DNA from: Pratylenchus scribneri
Lineage: Eukaryota > Nematoda > Chromadorea > Rhabditida > Pratylenchidae
Length of the DNA: 64,000 nt
NCBI GenBank assembly: GCA_030063045.1
Contig: JAQSEB010000186.1
Coordinates: forward strand, 248,001 to 312,000
Reading direction: 5' to 3'
Part shown: positions 50,326-62,220 of the stretch, piece by piece
How positions within the stretch are numbered: the stretch's first letter is position 1
How the letters are laid out: each line of letters opens with the position of its first letter
The notes under the pieces: generated by a model
What the model was told of the DNA's origin: nothing
Database searches by the model: none
Seen by the model: only the letters and a program-made list of their open reading frames with translations
Translations under genes and position numbers: made by a program

Positions 50326-53018
50326 CATTATAAAATAAAATAAAATTAAATTTATTTAGATTAAAAATAAATTAAAATGTATAAATTAAAATGTTTAAAA
50401 AAATAAATATTTGATTAATGGCATACTACAATGACCAATCCTTGAGTTTTTATTTTTTTTTAATAATAAAATAATTTATTTAGCACCATTAAATAAGATC
50501 TATCGATTTTATGGTACTTAAACGACCACTTCATGATATTTTATTATGCCGAGCATTTGTCTATGTTTCGCATGGGTGAGGGAAAATTAAATTAATTATT
50601 TTCTAGTAATTTATTTAATTAGAAAAATAATTTTAAAAATAATTTTATTGTTGCGAATAGCAGGAATATTATAAAAAGTTATGCTAGAAATGAAATATTA
50701 ATATCTTATTTTATGGTTCCCAAAAAAATTAAAAACTTGTAAACGAAAATTATAATATTATGAATCCTGCCAAAATATGTGTAGATAAAAATGACTTTAT
50801 TAAAAAACTTAGATACTTAAGAATTATATCTAATTATGAATAATTAATAATAATAAATTTAATTAAAATGAATTTATTTGAAAATGAATAAAAAACGAAA
50901 AATTTGATCTTTCAAATACGGCTGACTTCAATCAAAAATTAGAAAAAACCATGAAATAGAGACGGCTGAATATAATATGATTAAAAAATTAAAATTATGA
51001 ATTGAAGCAAAATTTAATAAAATATCTAAAATTTAAAAAATTTGAATATAATATAAGTAAATCATTTTAAAAATTTTCAAGATAAAGATATAATTTTAAA
51101 ATAAAATTTCCATTTATTAATATTGCAGTATAAATAATATTAAAAATCAAAATAAATTTTATTTTCGAAATTCTATTTAATTTTGTCATGCTAATTGACT
51201 AAATAATTAATTTTTAAAAGAATATTATTTATTTAAAATTATATAATGTATTTGTAGTTTAATTATATATTTACATTTATAATTAAATAAGAAATGGTGA
51301 TTTATAGGAATATTGTAGGAAAATAAACAATAATTTTAAAAGAAATAAATTAAGCCTAAATATTATAAAAATATACATAAATATGAATAATAATTTCATT
51401 GTAGAAAAATTATAAATAATAAAATTTAATCATTTAATTAAAAAACAAAATTCTTTTGCTTATATATAAAGAATATTGTAATCATAGTGAAAAATAATGA
51501 AAAATTTCTTATTATAAAAAATATAAATTTTGGATAAAATATAATAAAAATATGAAAATAATGACAAATAAAATACAAAAAATTGGGTCCTTTACTCACA
51601 ATTTTATCTTCCACACTTGCTTATCATAAAATATTTTCGCCTTTTCAAGTAATTTTTTGTATCTTAATATTTATACAAAAATAATAAACTTACTCCATTT
51701 TAATTAAAAAATTAATTTTAATAAAAAAATTTAAAAAGGAAAACTATAATATAAAATGTTTAACAAAAAAGGCAGAATTATATTTAAAACAAAAATTTTT
51801 ACTATTAAAAAATTTTAAAATGAAAAAAATGCTGATTCAAATGCAATTCGATTAAGTAGCGCCCAATATTTGATATGCTATTTCGAAATGATGTGAGGGA
51901 AATTCGTTATTTATTTATCCATCGCCAAAATTTATCAAATGGTTTACTAAATTATAATAAATAAATATTTAAATTATATTTATAATAAAAAAAATTTAAA
52001 TTATTAAATTTTTTTTTATCATATAAGGGCATTTTATCATTAAAATTACAAATAAATTATTCTTTCTATTTTTGAATCTAAATTATAAACTAAAATTTTA
52101 AAATTAAAAATAATATAATTTAAAATTTCGATATAAGAATTAATCAATTTACGATATTAAAAATTGCAATTATTAAAATTAATTTTTAATATTAAAAGAT
52201 TTCGCGAAATGTCTTGATTAAAAAATTAAAAAATTGAATTGATTATTTTTAAAAATTTTTCCTACCAAAATATAAAACTATAATCATCTTTAGGAATGAT
52301 GATCGCATTTGTAACAAAAATTAAATGAAATTTTATAAATAAACTAATTTAAAAGTAATAATATTTATTTAATATTTAAATAAATTTAGGAAAAAATTTC
52401 TAAAATTAAAATCAAGAAAAAATTAATTTATATTGATATTTTATTTTTCAAAATATAATTTTTCAATTTAATATCCGATGAAATTCAAATAAAAAATGAA
52501 TTTTTATTCAAATAGTTAAGAACAGAATTTGTAAAAATAAATCTTAATTAAAATAAAATTATAGACTTATTGCTAAGAAATAAATGAAAAGCAAAAAAAA
52601 ATTAAAAAAGATATATCATATAAATTCTATAAATTTAGAAAAAATGAAGAAGATTGAACATAAAAAAATTATCGAATCGTTTTATATTTTTATTAAAGTT
52701 GTTTTTCAAAAATCCTCAACTATTCCATAAATATTTGGAAATTTGAAGAAACGAATATTATGATTAATAAAAATTATTACAAATTCATTATTAATATAAT
52801 ATTCACTTATTCATAAAATTATTAAATGAAAGAGATAATCTTCAAAGAACAGTTTCAAAGAATTATTTAAAAAATGGAATAAGCCAGCCCATCGACTTCC
52901 CGGGAAACTCGATCATATATGATTAAAGAAATCAATTTTTCAAAAATCATTAATAAAAAAAAATATATTGATAAAATTGAAGATTTAGTTGAATAAAAGT
53001 AAATAAACATTAAAATTT

Positions 53019-53123
53019 ATGACAAGAAGAGAATACTGTAAGAGCACTACAGATTGTGAAGGGGAGCAGAAAAGGTTACGACTAGAACAGCAAAACATTC
53101 TGGACAAATTTGATGCAATTTAA
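53019..53123 (+). other. Coding-like island with ATG, 34 codons
   Basis: The most GC-balanced island of the region. An ATG-to-TAA frame of 34 residues includes REYCKSTTDCEGEQKRLRLE and QQNILDKFDAI, charged and helix-like. It may be a complete tiny ORF or an exon. Family not recognised. Confidence 0.3.
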
Positions 53124-53532
53124 AAATTATGATCTAAGATTTAGTACCAAGAAATATAAGCAATGAACAAAAAATAAAAAAAAAATATTATATGAAATTT
53201 TTATGCGGATGAAATATAAAATTGGAAAATAAATATTAGAAAGAAATTTAAAATATTATTTTTTGTACAAAAATACAAAAATTTATTTAGAAAAATTTAA
53301 AGAATTTTTTTCCCTAAAATTTGGCTAGATAAAATAATAAAATTTTTTTAAAAATGAATTATTTTTCATTAAATAAATATTGACATTAAGAATTTCCCCT
53401 AAAAAAGTCGAAAACTCTAATGAATATAAAATAATAAAATAGAAATTATAATAAAATAAAGATTATAATAATTAAATTTAATAAAAATAAGTTATGTACA
53501 ATTGATTATAATTTTTTAATAGATAATCTTAA

Positions 53533-53622
53533 TTTGATGAATGCGAACAAAATGAATGTGACACTGGATATTATATTAAATGTGAAAAAATTAACAAGTT
53601 CGTAAATTTACCAAGTCGATAA
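53533..53622 (+). other. Coding-like island, Cys-rich
   Basis: A stop-to-stop frame of 29 residues containing DECEQNECDTGYYIKCEK. Its four cysteines in 16 residues recall small disulfide modules, but the run is too short for a family call. Confidence 0.22.
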
Positions 53623-54945
53623 AGTGACTGCTGACTTTTTAGCAATAAAAATTTATTCTTATATATTAATGTAAATTAATATTATTAAAATTAATAAAAA
53701 TATAAATAAATAAATTATTTTTTTTAAAAGATTTGTTTTTAAAAAAATATTTTCATTTTATTTTAGCTATATTAAATTTTGAATTAAATATAATATTGCA
53801 AAAAATTGCAATTTATAAAACAAATACCATTGGTATTGAATTTTTCTAAATTTTTGAAAAACAAAACTAAATGATTTTATGATTTTTAATTTAAAAAAAA
53901 TTTAAATTATTTTTTTCCTTTTATTATGTAGAAATAAGCTATTGATAAAAAAATTTTTTATTTGAAATTATATTAAAATATAATAAAATAAATATTAATT
54001 AAATTTGAACAAATTAATTAAAAATTTTTTTATTTTGATTAATTATAGAAAAATTTAATTATTTTGATTCAAATATATGAAGATTTTATATTTACTTTTA
54101 AAGAACAAAATAATATATAATACTATTCAAATGAAATAAGATTTACCATATTAATTTTCAAATACTTAATATAGTGCTGAATTTTCTCTTTATTTTTTTA
54201 CAGACATAAAATATAATATCGTCAAGAAATTTAATAAATATTTTATTAAAAATCAATGAATATTTTTCAAATTGAAAAAAATGGTTATTAATAAAATATA
54301 CAATAATGAATTCCATGAAAAAATTTGACAAAATAGAAATAATATATAAAATCCAAATATAAATTTAATGATAAAATTTTTATTAATTTATATATGTGTA
54401 ACAAATTTTAAAATTTTTTGCATTTTACTTATTTAAAAAATTTACATGAACAATTGGAAAAATTTCAAAAAAAATGTTTAAGCTTAAACCACCTTCAATT
54501 ATTTATCATGTTGGTAAAATTTTAATAACAGATTTAATTCGAAATGAAATATGCAATCGAAAATGAAATATTTGCAAAGAATTAAATTATATATATATAC
54601 TTCGATAAAAGGAAAAATATTTATTAAAATTTTCATAATTTAATTTGCTTGATTTTTTAATTTAAAATGATTGCAAATGCTGAGCTGAAAATAAATAATT
54701 ATTATCAAAAATTTTATATGAAAAATTTAAAAAGATTATTAAAAATTTCGAACCATTTGATATACAATGATCAACTGATTTTTAACAATATCAAATTATA
54801 TGATGAAAATAGCTCTATTATATAAAGAAAGAAAAAAAGAAGAAATATGTGTATTAATATTATTAATAAAAAATTTATCGAAATGATAAGATAAATAAAA
54901 TAATTAAAAAATTTAATTTTTTAAAATGATATAAATTATAATTTT

Positions 54946-55014
54946 ATGAATGTTGACCCTGCTCAAGCTGTGAAGGAGGAAATCTTTGATGAGGGAAAAA
55001 TTTTGTTCATTTAA
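54946..55014 (+). other. Coding-like island with ATG, 22 codons
   Basis: ATG frame MNVDPAQAVKEEIFDEGKIL, then a stop two codons later. Short, but the composition is unlike the A/T background. Could be an exon. Confidence 0.22.
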
Positions 55015-55448
55015 AGTTATAAATTTTACAATATTATATTAAATTCAAAAAATATTCTATTTTTAAAAATTATTTTTCATATTTTATTCAAATATTATTT
55101 TTCAATTTTCATATCTTAATTAAATAAATTTTAAAAATAATAAAAATGAAATACATTTAATTATTCATGTATAATGGCTAAAAAATATGAGAATTAAATC
55201 TAGAAAATAGAAAACATTTAATTTACAAAAATTTAACAATAAGCAAATACAAAATATATAATAATGTCAAAAAAATCTGCTCAAATTTATATTCAAAAAA
55301 CATATAATTAAGAACAATTGAACAAAATTGCAGAATTAAAAAATAATTTCTGAAAAATTTTAAATTTAATAGAAAGAAGAAAATTATTTTATTAGATATT
55401 CTCATGACATCCTTATCAGCTTATTGTATTTTTATGTTTGCAATACAG

Positions 55449-55658
55449 GCAAAATAGTGACAGAACCAGGATGGAGAAAAAAAATCGTATAGTTCAAATA
55501 ATGTTAATTAATTAATTAAAAAAAATAATTCAATTATATTTATTTAAAGCATCAACTTTTGCTAACAGCTAATGAGTACCAAGCTATGAACTTGGATCAT
55601 CACAAAAACACATCGGCAGATTTCTATGTGTTTTTCCATCAACAATACAAATTGAATG
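55449..55658 (+). CDS. Candidate two-exon host fragment
   Basis: Exon 55449-55486 (after AATACAG, before GTATAG) and exon 55550-55658 (after TTTAAAG, before GTGGAA) join in frame across a 63-bp AT-rich intron. The joined frame encodes about 48 residues, including KIVTEPGWRKKI and then LLLTANEYQAMNLDHHKN and ADFYVFFHQQYKLN. Correct phase across two splice pairs supports a real gene. Family not recognised, and neighbouring exons were not found. Confidence 0.38.
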
Positions 55659-56162
55659 GTGGAAATTTAATAATAATAAAATTTAACAATTGTAACAGTA
55701 ATTTTAATAATAGATTTAAGAGTTATTAAATATATTAAATATTTTCACTATTGTTCCAAATCAAAGAGTTTATTACTAAAAAACCAACTTAAATTAATAA
55801 AATAAACATTAGCAGACAATTTTATATTTTAAATGTTTTTAAACATAGCTTAACAAAAAAGTATTTTTTTAATCGAATAAAAGAGGATAAAAATATATTA
55901 TAATAATGAAAAAAAAATAAAAAAAAGAAAGAAAATTGTATTTTAATTTTTTGTTAAGTAATTTTAAAATTTCCTAATAAAATTTCATTTACTATAAAAA
56001 GTCTGAATATATATTATGTTGCAGAGGAAAAATTTTATAAATTTAATTTAAAAAATTGTCAAATGAAAAAAATGAAATTATTATTTTATAAAATTTAAAC
56101 TTGGAAATGTTTGAAATTAAGAATTTATAACAACAGCGGTTTGTTGAATAAATGATAAATAA

Positions 56163-56309
56163 ATTAGAAACTCTTCAGATGGTTCAATGCAAGTATATAT
56201 TTATAAAAATATAAGATGGATACGTCTCACCAGTGATATTTACCTTTATGCGAGAATATATTATCAAAATTGGTTTAAAAAGTGTGGTAATTTGATAAAT
56301 TATATTTAA
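56163..56309 (+). other. Coding-like island, 48 codons
   Basis: A stop-to-stop frame containing NSSDGSMQVYIYKNIRWIRL and YARIYYQNWFKKCGN. It lies about 200 bp before the papain-like fragment on the same strand, but I cannot match it to a peptidase segment. Confidence 0.25.
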
Positions 56310-56515
56310 TTCAACAAAAAATTTATAGCGGAATATTTATTTTTTTGATTATGCAAAAAAGTTACTTTATAGTCTTAGCCTGGAAGAACATCTATATTCC
56401 CTATCAACAAAAAATCGAATGGAACCATGCATCAAATAAAAAAATATTTTGATTACATATTGATATAAATATAAAAATCAATTGACAATAAATATAATAA
56501 TTGATATTCTTAAAG

Positions 56516-56620
56516 GTAGATTGCTCTAATCGTTTGCAAAAGGGATTGGGCTGTAATGGATCATTTATGAATTATGAAGATAATGAAATTCTTTTAAAAA
56601 ATAAATGTTATTATTTTTAA
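56516..56620 (+). CDS. Papain/cathepsin-L-like peptidase fragment (DCS..GCNG segment)
   Basis: Partial. After TCTTAAAG a frame reads VDCSNRLQKGLGCNGSFMNY before sliding into AT-rich sequence and a stop at 56618. C1-family peptidases have the signature DCS-(about 6-7)-GCNGG-xxM between the active-site cysteine helix and the YPY region; spacing here equals cathepsin S (7). The active-site QGxCGSCWAF piece was not found upstream, and GCNGS replaces GCNGG. It is either an exon of a split gene or a decayed copy. Confidence 0.45.
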   Translation, partial: VDCSNRLQKGLGCNGSFMNYEDNEILLKNKCYYF

Positions 56621-56785
56621 AACTAATTAAATAAAAATATAATGTCCAATTAATTCAATAAATCAATTTATAATATTATAAAATGAAATATTTCATTAAA
56701 AATTCCAAAAATAAAATTTCCATTCTTTATAGTTTACAGCGAGGTTAGAAAAAATTGACAACTCTTATATAAAAATTTATGAAAG

Positions 56786-56854
56786 GCTTTGGCTCAATTC
56801 GGAGTTTGTGCAAAAGCAGATGGTTACAAAATCGAATTGACAAAATTCTTTTTC
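56786..56854 (+). CDS. Papain-like peptidase fragment (ALAxxGPV-type segment)
   Basis: Exactly 23 codons between AAAG and GTAAGG, in phase 0 at both ends: ALAQFGVCAKADGYKIELTK then FFF. In C1 peptidases the segment after YPY reads ALA-x-x-GPVSVAIDA; here ALAQFG is followed by VCAKADGY, a plausible but diverged match that lacks the proline. It lies 166 bp after the DCS..GCNG fragment in the expected order. The YPY piece between them and the catalytic His/Asn pieces were not identified. Confidence 0.35.
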
Positions 56855-57411
56855 GTAAGGCGACCAAACTGGATAACAAAATAAGCGTAAACATATATCA
56901 ATTTAATAAGAAATAAGTAAATGAAACAAATATAATGTCAAAATAAATATTTTATAAAATATTTTAAAAATAAATAAAAATTCTTGAAAATATTTTAAAT
57001 AATTTATTTTCAACAATTATACTAATGCAATAAATATATCGTGAGAAATAAATCTAATCAAGCTTAACGAATTTAAATAAAAGATTTTTTAAAATATTTT
57101 ATTATTACAAATTTTATTCTAAATGTGTAATAAATGAAAATATTAAATAATTAAATTAAAAAATTGTAAAAATAAAATGTTTCATATAAAATTGAATGAT
57201 TATGAATATTATTTTCAAAATTTTACAAGATAACATCCATCAAAATTAATTAAATATTAAAGATTAATTTTGAATTCTCCAAAGAACAATAAAAATAATA
57301 ATTTATAATTACATGCTTTCAACATAAAACCATTACTATATAAATAAAAAACGATTAATTCTAACATCATAAATTCGATAATATGGAGATAAGATTTTTC
57401 AACGTATATAA

Positions 57412-57573
57412 GATAAAAATTCTTATTATTATGAAATTATCTATTTAATAAATTCAACACTTAAAATTTGGCTTAGCAATGCAGAAAGCGATTATAGATT
57501 TAGATTGATGCATTATATTGTTAGTATACTTATAAAGAGCTCGTTGTGGAATAAAAGTAAAAAAATTAAATGA
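57412..57573 (+). other. Coding-like island, 53 codons
   Basis: Stop-to-stop frame containing STLKIWLSNAESDYRFRLMH and SILIKSSLWNKSKK. It follows the peptidase-like fragments on the same strand by about 550 bp; no clear homology to the peptidase C-terminus. Confidence 0.22.
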
Positions 57574-58752
57574 TTAATTTAAAAATAATATATAATATTT
57601 CCTGCAGAAATATGAATTAAATTAAGAACAATATATTTCATTTTTCTCTGGAGAAGAAATTAAGAAATTTAATTTAAATAATAAGTTAATAAACAATATC
57701 ATTCTTTAATAATTAATTACTAATATCGAATTTATAATTGCATATTTGCAATTTAAAAAGGAAAATTTTATTGAATTATATAAGAAAATATATGAGAAGA
57801 AACATTATTACTTTATATTTATTTAATATTATATTAGGAAATGTGTTAAATATTTAAATAAAAATTTTTACTTTAATATTTTTTCGAAATCAAATAAAAT
57901 TTTGAAACATAATAAAAAGGCAATAATTTTCGTCCAAAAATAGCAGTTTACCTATTCTATTAGATATGGTCGAAAATTACATAAATCCGAATGGAGACTA
58001 ATAATGCATTTATATATATGAATTAAAATATAATTATTTTAATATTTTGATCAATAAGAGATAAAAAATAATAAAGCATAAATTAATAAAATAATATTAT
58101 TAATACAGATAATAAATAAAAGGTTAATCAATTTAATAATAAAAATAAAACCAATGACTGAAGATTTTTGGAATCAATTGGATTTTTTCGACAATAAATT
58201 TTCATAATCTACTAAATTTTAAATAATTTCTAATAAAATAATTTGAAGTGATTCAATTTTTTCTTATTGATTTCAAATTCCCCTCTATGTAAAAAATTAT
58301 AATATAAAAATTTCGAGAATATATTCTAATGTTTGAAACCAGTAAAAAAATGTTAATATATTCCAATTAAATATATTTAATAATAAAATAATTATCAAAT
58401 AAATTATAAAATATTAAAAACTGATAAAAACATATATTTAGAACAAGTAACGCCAAAAACAGAGAGATAATTAAATATTAATTTTAAAAAAGGAAATTAA
58501 AAAATCGTTAAAATTTTTTATTAATAAAAAATTTTAATATCATTTGCTGAAATAATTATATGTTCATAAATTTGTCTTATTTTTTATGAATAAATTAAGC
58601 ATAATAAAGTATTAAATTACAGAGTTGGATATATTAAAATATAATACAACTTATGAACATTAATAAATGTTTTTTTTATTTTTCATTTAAAAAAAAATTG
58701 AATATTCGTTAAAGTTAAATATTTGAAAAAAAAAATAATAAAAATTTAATGA

Positions 58753-59016
58753 AATGAAGAAGATGAGGAAGAACATTATAACCTCGATTCCGCTAAATGA
58801 TATCAAGATTATAATAACAATGAAAAAAAGAATAGTTCCCTATTTTCTGTAAAAAATTTTAAGAAATTTAATTTGTTAATTCCTGGAAAAATAAATTTTT
58901 ATTACAATAGAGATAAATACATCCGATGGAGGCGAAAAAAATCACAAGTAGTAAGCACGTTTAGCATCAAAATATATGCCCAATTATCTGCAAAAAACGA
59001 AAAAAAAGATTGTTGA
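58753..59016 (+). other. Coding-like frame interrupted by one TGA
   Basis: NEEDEEEHYNLDSAK, then TGA at 58798-58800, then 71 further sense codons in the same frame to a second TGA at 59014-59016. The downstream part includes NLLIPGKINFYYNRDKYIRW and RRKKSQVVSTFSIKIYAQLS. It could be a pseudogene, two exons, or a readthrough; both Helitron genes use TGA as a genuine stop. Family not recognised. Confidence 0.28.
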
Positions 59017-60825
59017 TTGAATAAGATGCATAAAAATTATATTAAGTTATGACTTTCGTCGAAATTCACTAAAATATAATTTGTTGAAATATAATATACA
59101 GATTTAAATGCATCGAATATTAAAAGTAAAATAATTTTGGCTAAAATATTTTAAAAAATCATTAAAGGACACCGATTGTTTATATATAATTATAAAATTA
59201 GAAACATATTTTCATTTAACATCGATTGTTAATTCATCCAATTTTTACAATGCAAATGATTTTTCCAAAAGACATTGCAGTCATTCACTTCAGACTTTTT
59301 CTAAAAATTAAATCGAGGAATTGTAACTGGCAAAAAATAATGATAAAAATAAAAATTTTTAATAATTATTTAAAATAAAATATCAAGAACATAAAGATTA
59401 ATTCAAAAATTTTTCAAAAATTTTATAAAATAAGCGTGCAAATATAAGAATGAATTTACAAATAGAAAAGTATTTTCAAAGGAAAAGTATGAGAAAATTT
59501 GATGGAAAAATTCAATACGAATACACCCCATATTCTCAAGGAATAAATTTAAAGAAAAAATTCTAAAAAAGGAATTGGAGAACCAGTATGATTTTGAAGC
59601 TAAACTCGTTGCGATGCAGGATGAGCTAATAGTATTAAAGATGAGTAATACAAAAAAGGTAATGCTATAAGAAATTAATTTATATTTGATAATTGGAATT
59701 TTTCAAATTTAATTAAATATTTTTTAAATTTTTTTTTTAAAATTAAAGATGTAAAATTATTATTAAACTCATAAAATTTTCAATTTGTATGCAAAAAAAT
59801 AAATAGATAAAAATTTTTATATTCGTATAATTTTTTTCATTATAATTATAAAAATTCGTATATGAAATACTATTTGTGCGATATAAAAGAATTATTTAAA
59901 ATATTTAATTATAAATTTCAATGAAATTTTATTTAATTTTAAATCAAAAAAGAATAAAAATGTAAACTTTAATTATAAATACTTTTCAAATAATATATAC
60001 AATTAATTATATTAAATCTAGATATGTTTAAAATGAAATCTATATATATTTATTTTAATTAAATTAATTATTTTAAATTTTCTAGAGGAAGAAAATTAAT
60101 TAAAATGAATTAAAATTAATAGAATAAATCTTTTCATGATATTTATATAAAAATAAAATATTTAAATTGATATTATTAATCTTAAATAAATTCCTGGTAA
60201 AAATTTTAAAAATAAAATATTGAATTATTATGTTTGAAAATATAATTGATTCATAGAAAAATTCCAAATATATATATAAAAAATTTAAAATTATACAAAT
60301 ATCATTTTAAAAGCAATATTTATTGAAATAATTTAAAATTTATAATAAACCAAACAAATATTTAAATTTAATTTACAAAATTATATCTAAAGCAAAGTTT
60401 TGCTGAAGATTTGATGTTTAGGAAATTTTTATAAATTAAACAATAAATGTTCATTGTTTTAAAACTTTAATTTATTAAATAAATTAAAAATTTGAAAATT
60501 TTCTATAATTAAAAAATGTATACATATTAAAGAAGTCATGATATTCTAAAAATTTTTGAAATTAAAAATTTTATACACTTCTCTTAAAATTATTGAAATA
60601 TATATATATATATATATAAATTTCTATTTAAAAAATTAATAAAATAATAATTTAAAAATAATGTAATTCGTAGAATAATAAAATTCTAAAAAAAATAAAA
60701 ATTATAAGAAAAATAAACAAAGATTAAATTACAAATATATTTATTTAGTATATTTAAAAATATATTACAAATGTCTCCTTTAAAAAATTTTGAAAATTAG
60801 TTCAAGAAAGGAAAAATTAGAATAA

Positions 60826-61050
60826 ATTTATTATAAAAATTTTGATTCTTTATTTAAAAATTTAGAAAAATATGGAGACAATAAAGGCATGACTTGCCGT
60901 GAGCCAATGCATATAAATTATACTGATGGATATAAATTTACAATAAAAATACCATTTAAACCAAATATAAAATTGACTAATCTCATTCCCCTTCTTATAC
61001 ATGAAAAAAGTATGTTTCAATATTCGGCGTCATTTATATTTTTATGTTAA
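60826..61050 (+). other. Longest coding-like island, 74 codons
   Basis: Stop-to-stop frame of 74 sense codons. It includes FKNLEKYGDNKGMTCREPMH, KFTIKIPFKPNIKLTNLIPL and IHEKSMFQYSASFIF. No early ATG; an internal ATG at the GMTCRE position gives about 45 residues. Mixed composition suggests real protein origin. Family not recognised. Confidence 0.3.
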
Positions 61051-62140
61051 TATAATTTAGAATAAAAATCCATTGCTATAAAAATGTATTAAAATCAGGG
61101 TTATCATAAGCTCAAAAAGAAGATACGAAAAAGAATAGTTCTTTATAATAAAAAAAAATATTTTTTTATAAAAAAATCAAATATAAAATAATATAAAATT
61201 TGAATTAAACTCTCTAATAATTTTTAAAAAAAAGTAATTATAATAGAATACATGTAATAAATAATTTTAAATAGAAATTATTTATTAAAATTCAAAGAAT
61301 TAAATAATTTTGAAAATTTTAAAATTGTTTAAATTATTTGAATCTAAAATTCGAGAAGTTTTTTTAAATGTAATAATAATTATTCTACAAATAATTTTGA
61401 AAATCCTTGCATTTTACTAATGACTACAAATCTCAACAAAAAGGAGGATAAAATTTTTGATTATTTTTAAATATAATTTCTATAATCGTTTGAATTGAGA
61501 TTCTATTCAAAGTTGAATAATTTTATTTAAGATATGAATTTATTAATTTTAATTAAATTACATATTTGCATCAAGCTGTTGGAACGATTATTTATTTATA
61601 ATCTATAAGTAAATTTTCAGGTAAATTAAGCTTAAAAAATAATTACATTTGATATAATATATATAAATATATCTAGTAAAAATAATATAAACTAAAATAA
61701 TTTTTATTTTAAGATAAAAATTCTGATAAAAAATAATTCATCATAATAAAGAAGTTTATTTAATATAAAAAATTCGAACTTTTATTTTGAAAAACACAGT
61801 GAAAATGGATTTTTCCATGCTCTTAGAGAAAAATGTCAACCGTATCAATTTTTTTAATTTATGCAAATTAATAAAAATGGGATCTTTTTTATATCAATTT
61901 CATGCTTAACAACTTTGTGATTTAGATCGATGTTATCCAAGAATGTCATTGTGACTTATCATGAAATATGAAAATATTTATTTAAATTACCTTGAAATTG
62001 ATTGTTATGCTATTATAAAAGGATGGTTTCTCTCAGATTGCTGTAGAAAGGCTCAAAAGATTAAGTATAATAAATTACTAAAATGTAGTTGAAAATTTAG
62101 AATATTTAATAAATATATAATAAAAAATAAAATTTTGAAA

Positions 62141-62220
62141 GATTAAATCAAATTTATGTGATTTAATGGTCAAATGGCTTAATTTTTAGCCTTTTTAAAG
62201 ACTCTTAAATTCAAAATTTT
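62141..62220 (+). repeat. Dispersed ~80-bp repeat, copy 2
   Basis: Partner of 50245-50325, same orientation, about 12 kb away. It contains TTTATGTGATTTAATGG and GGCTTAATTTTTAGCC. Confidence 0.5.
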
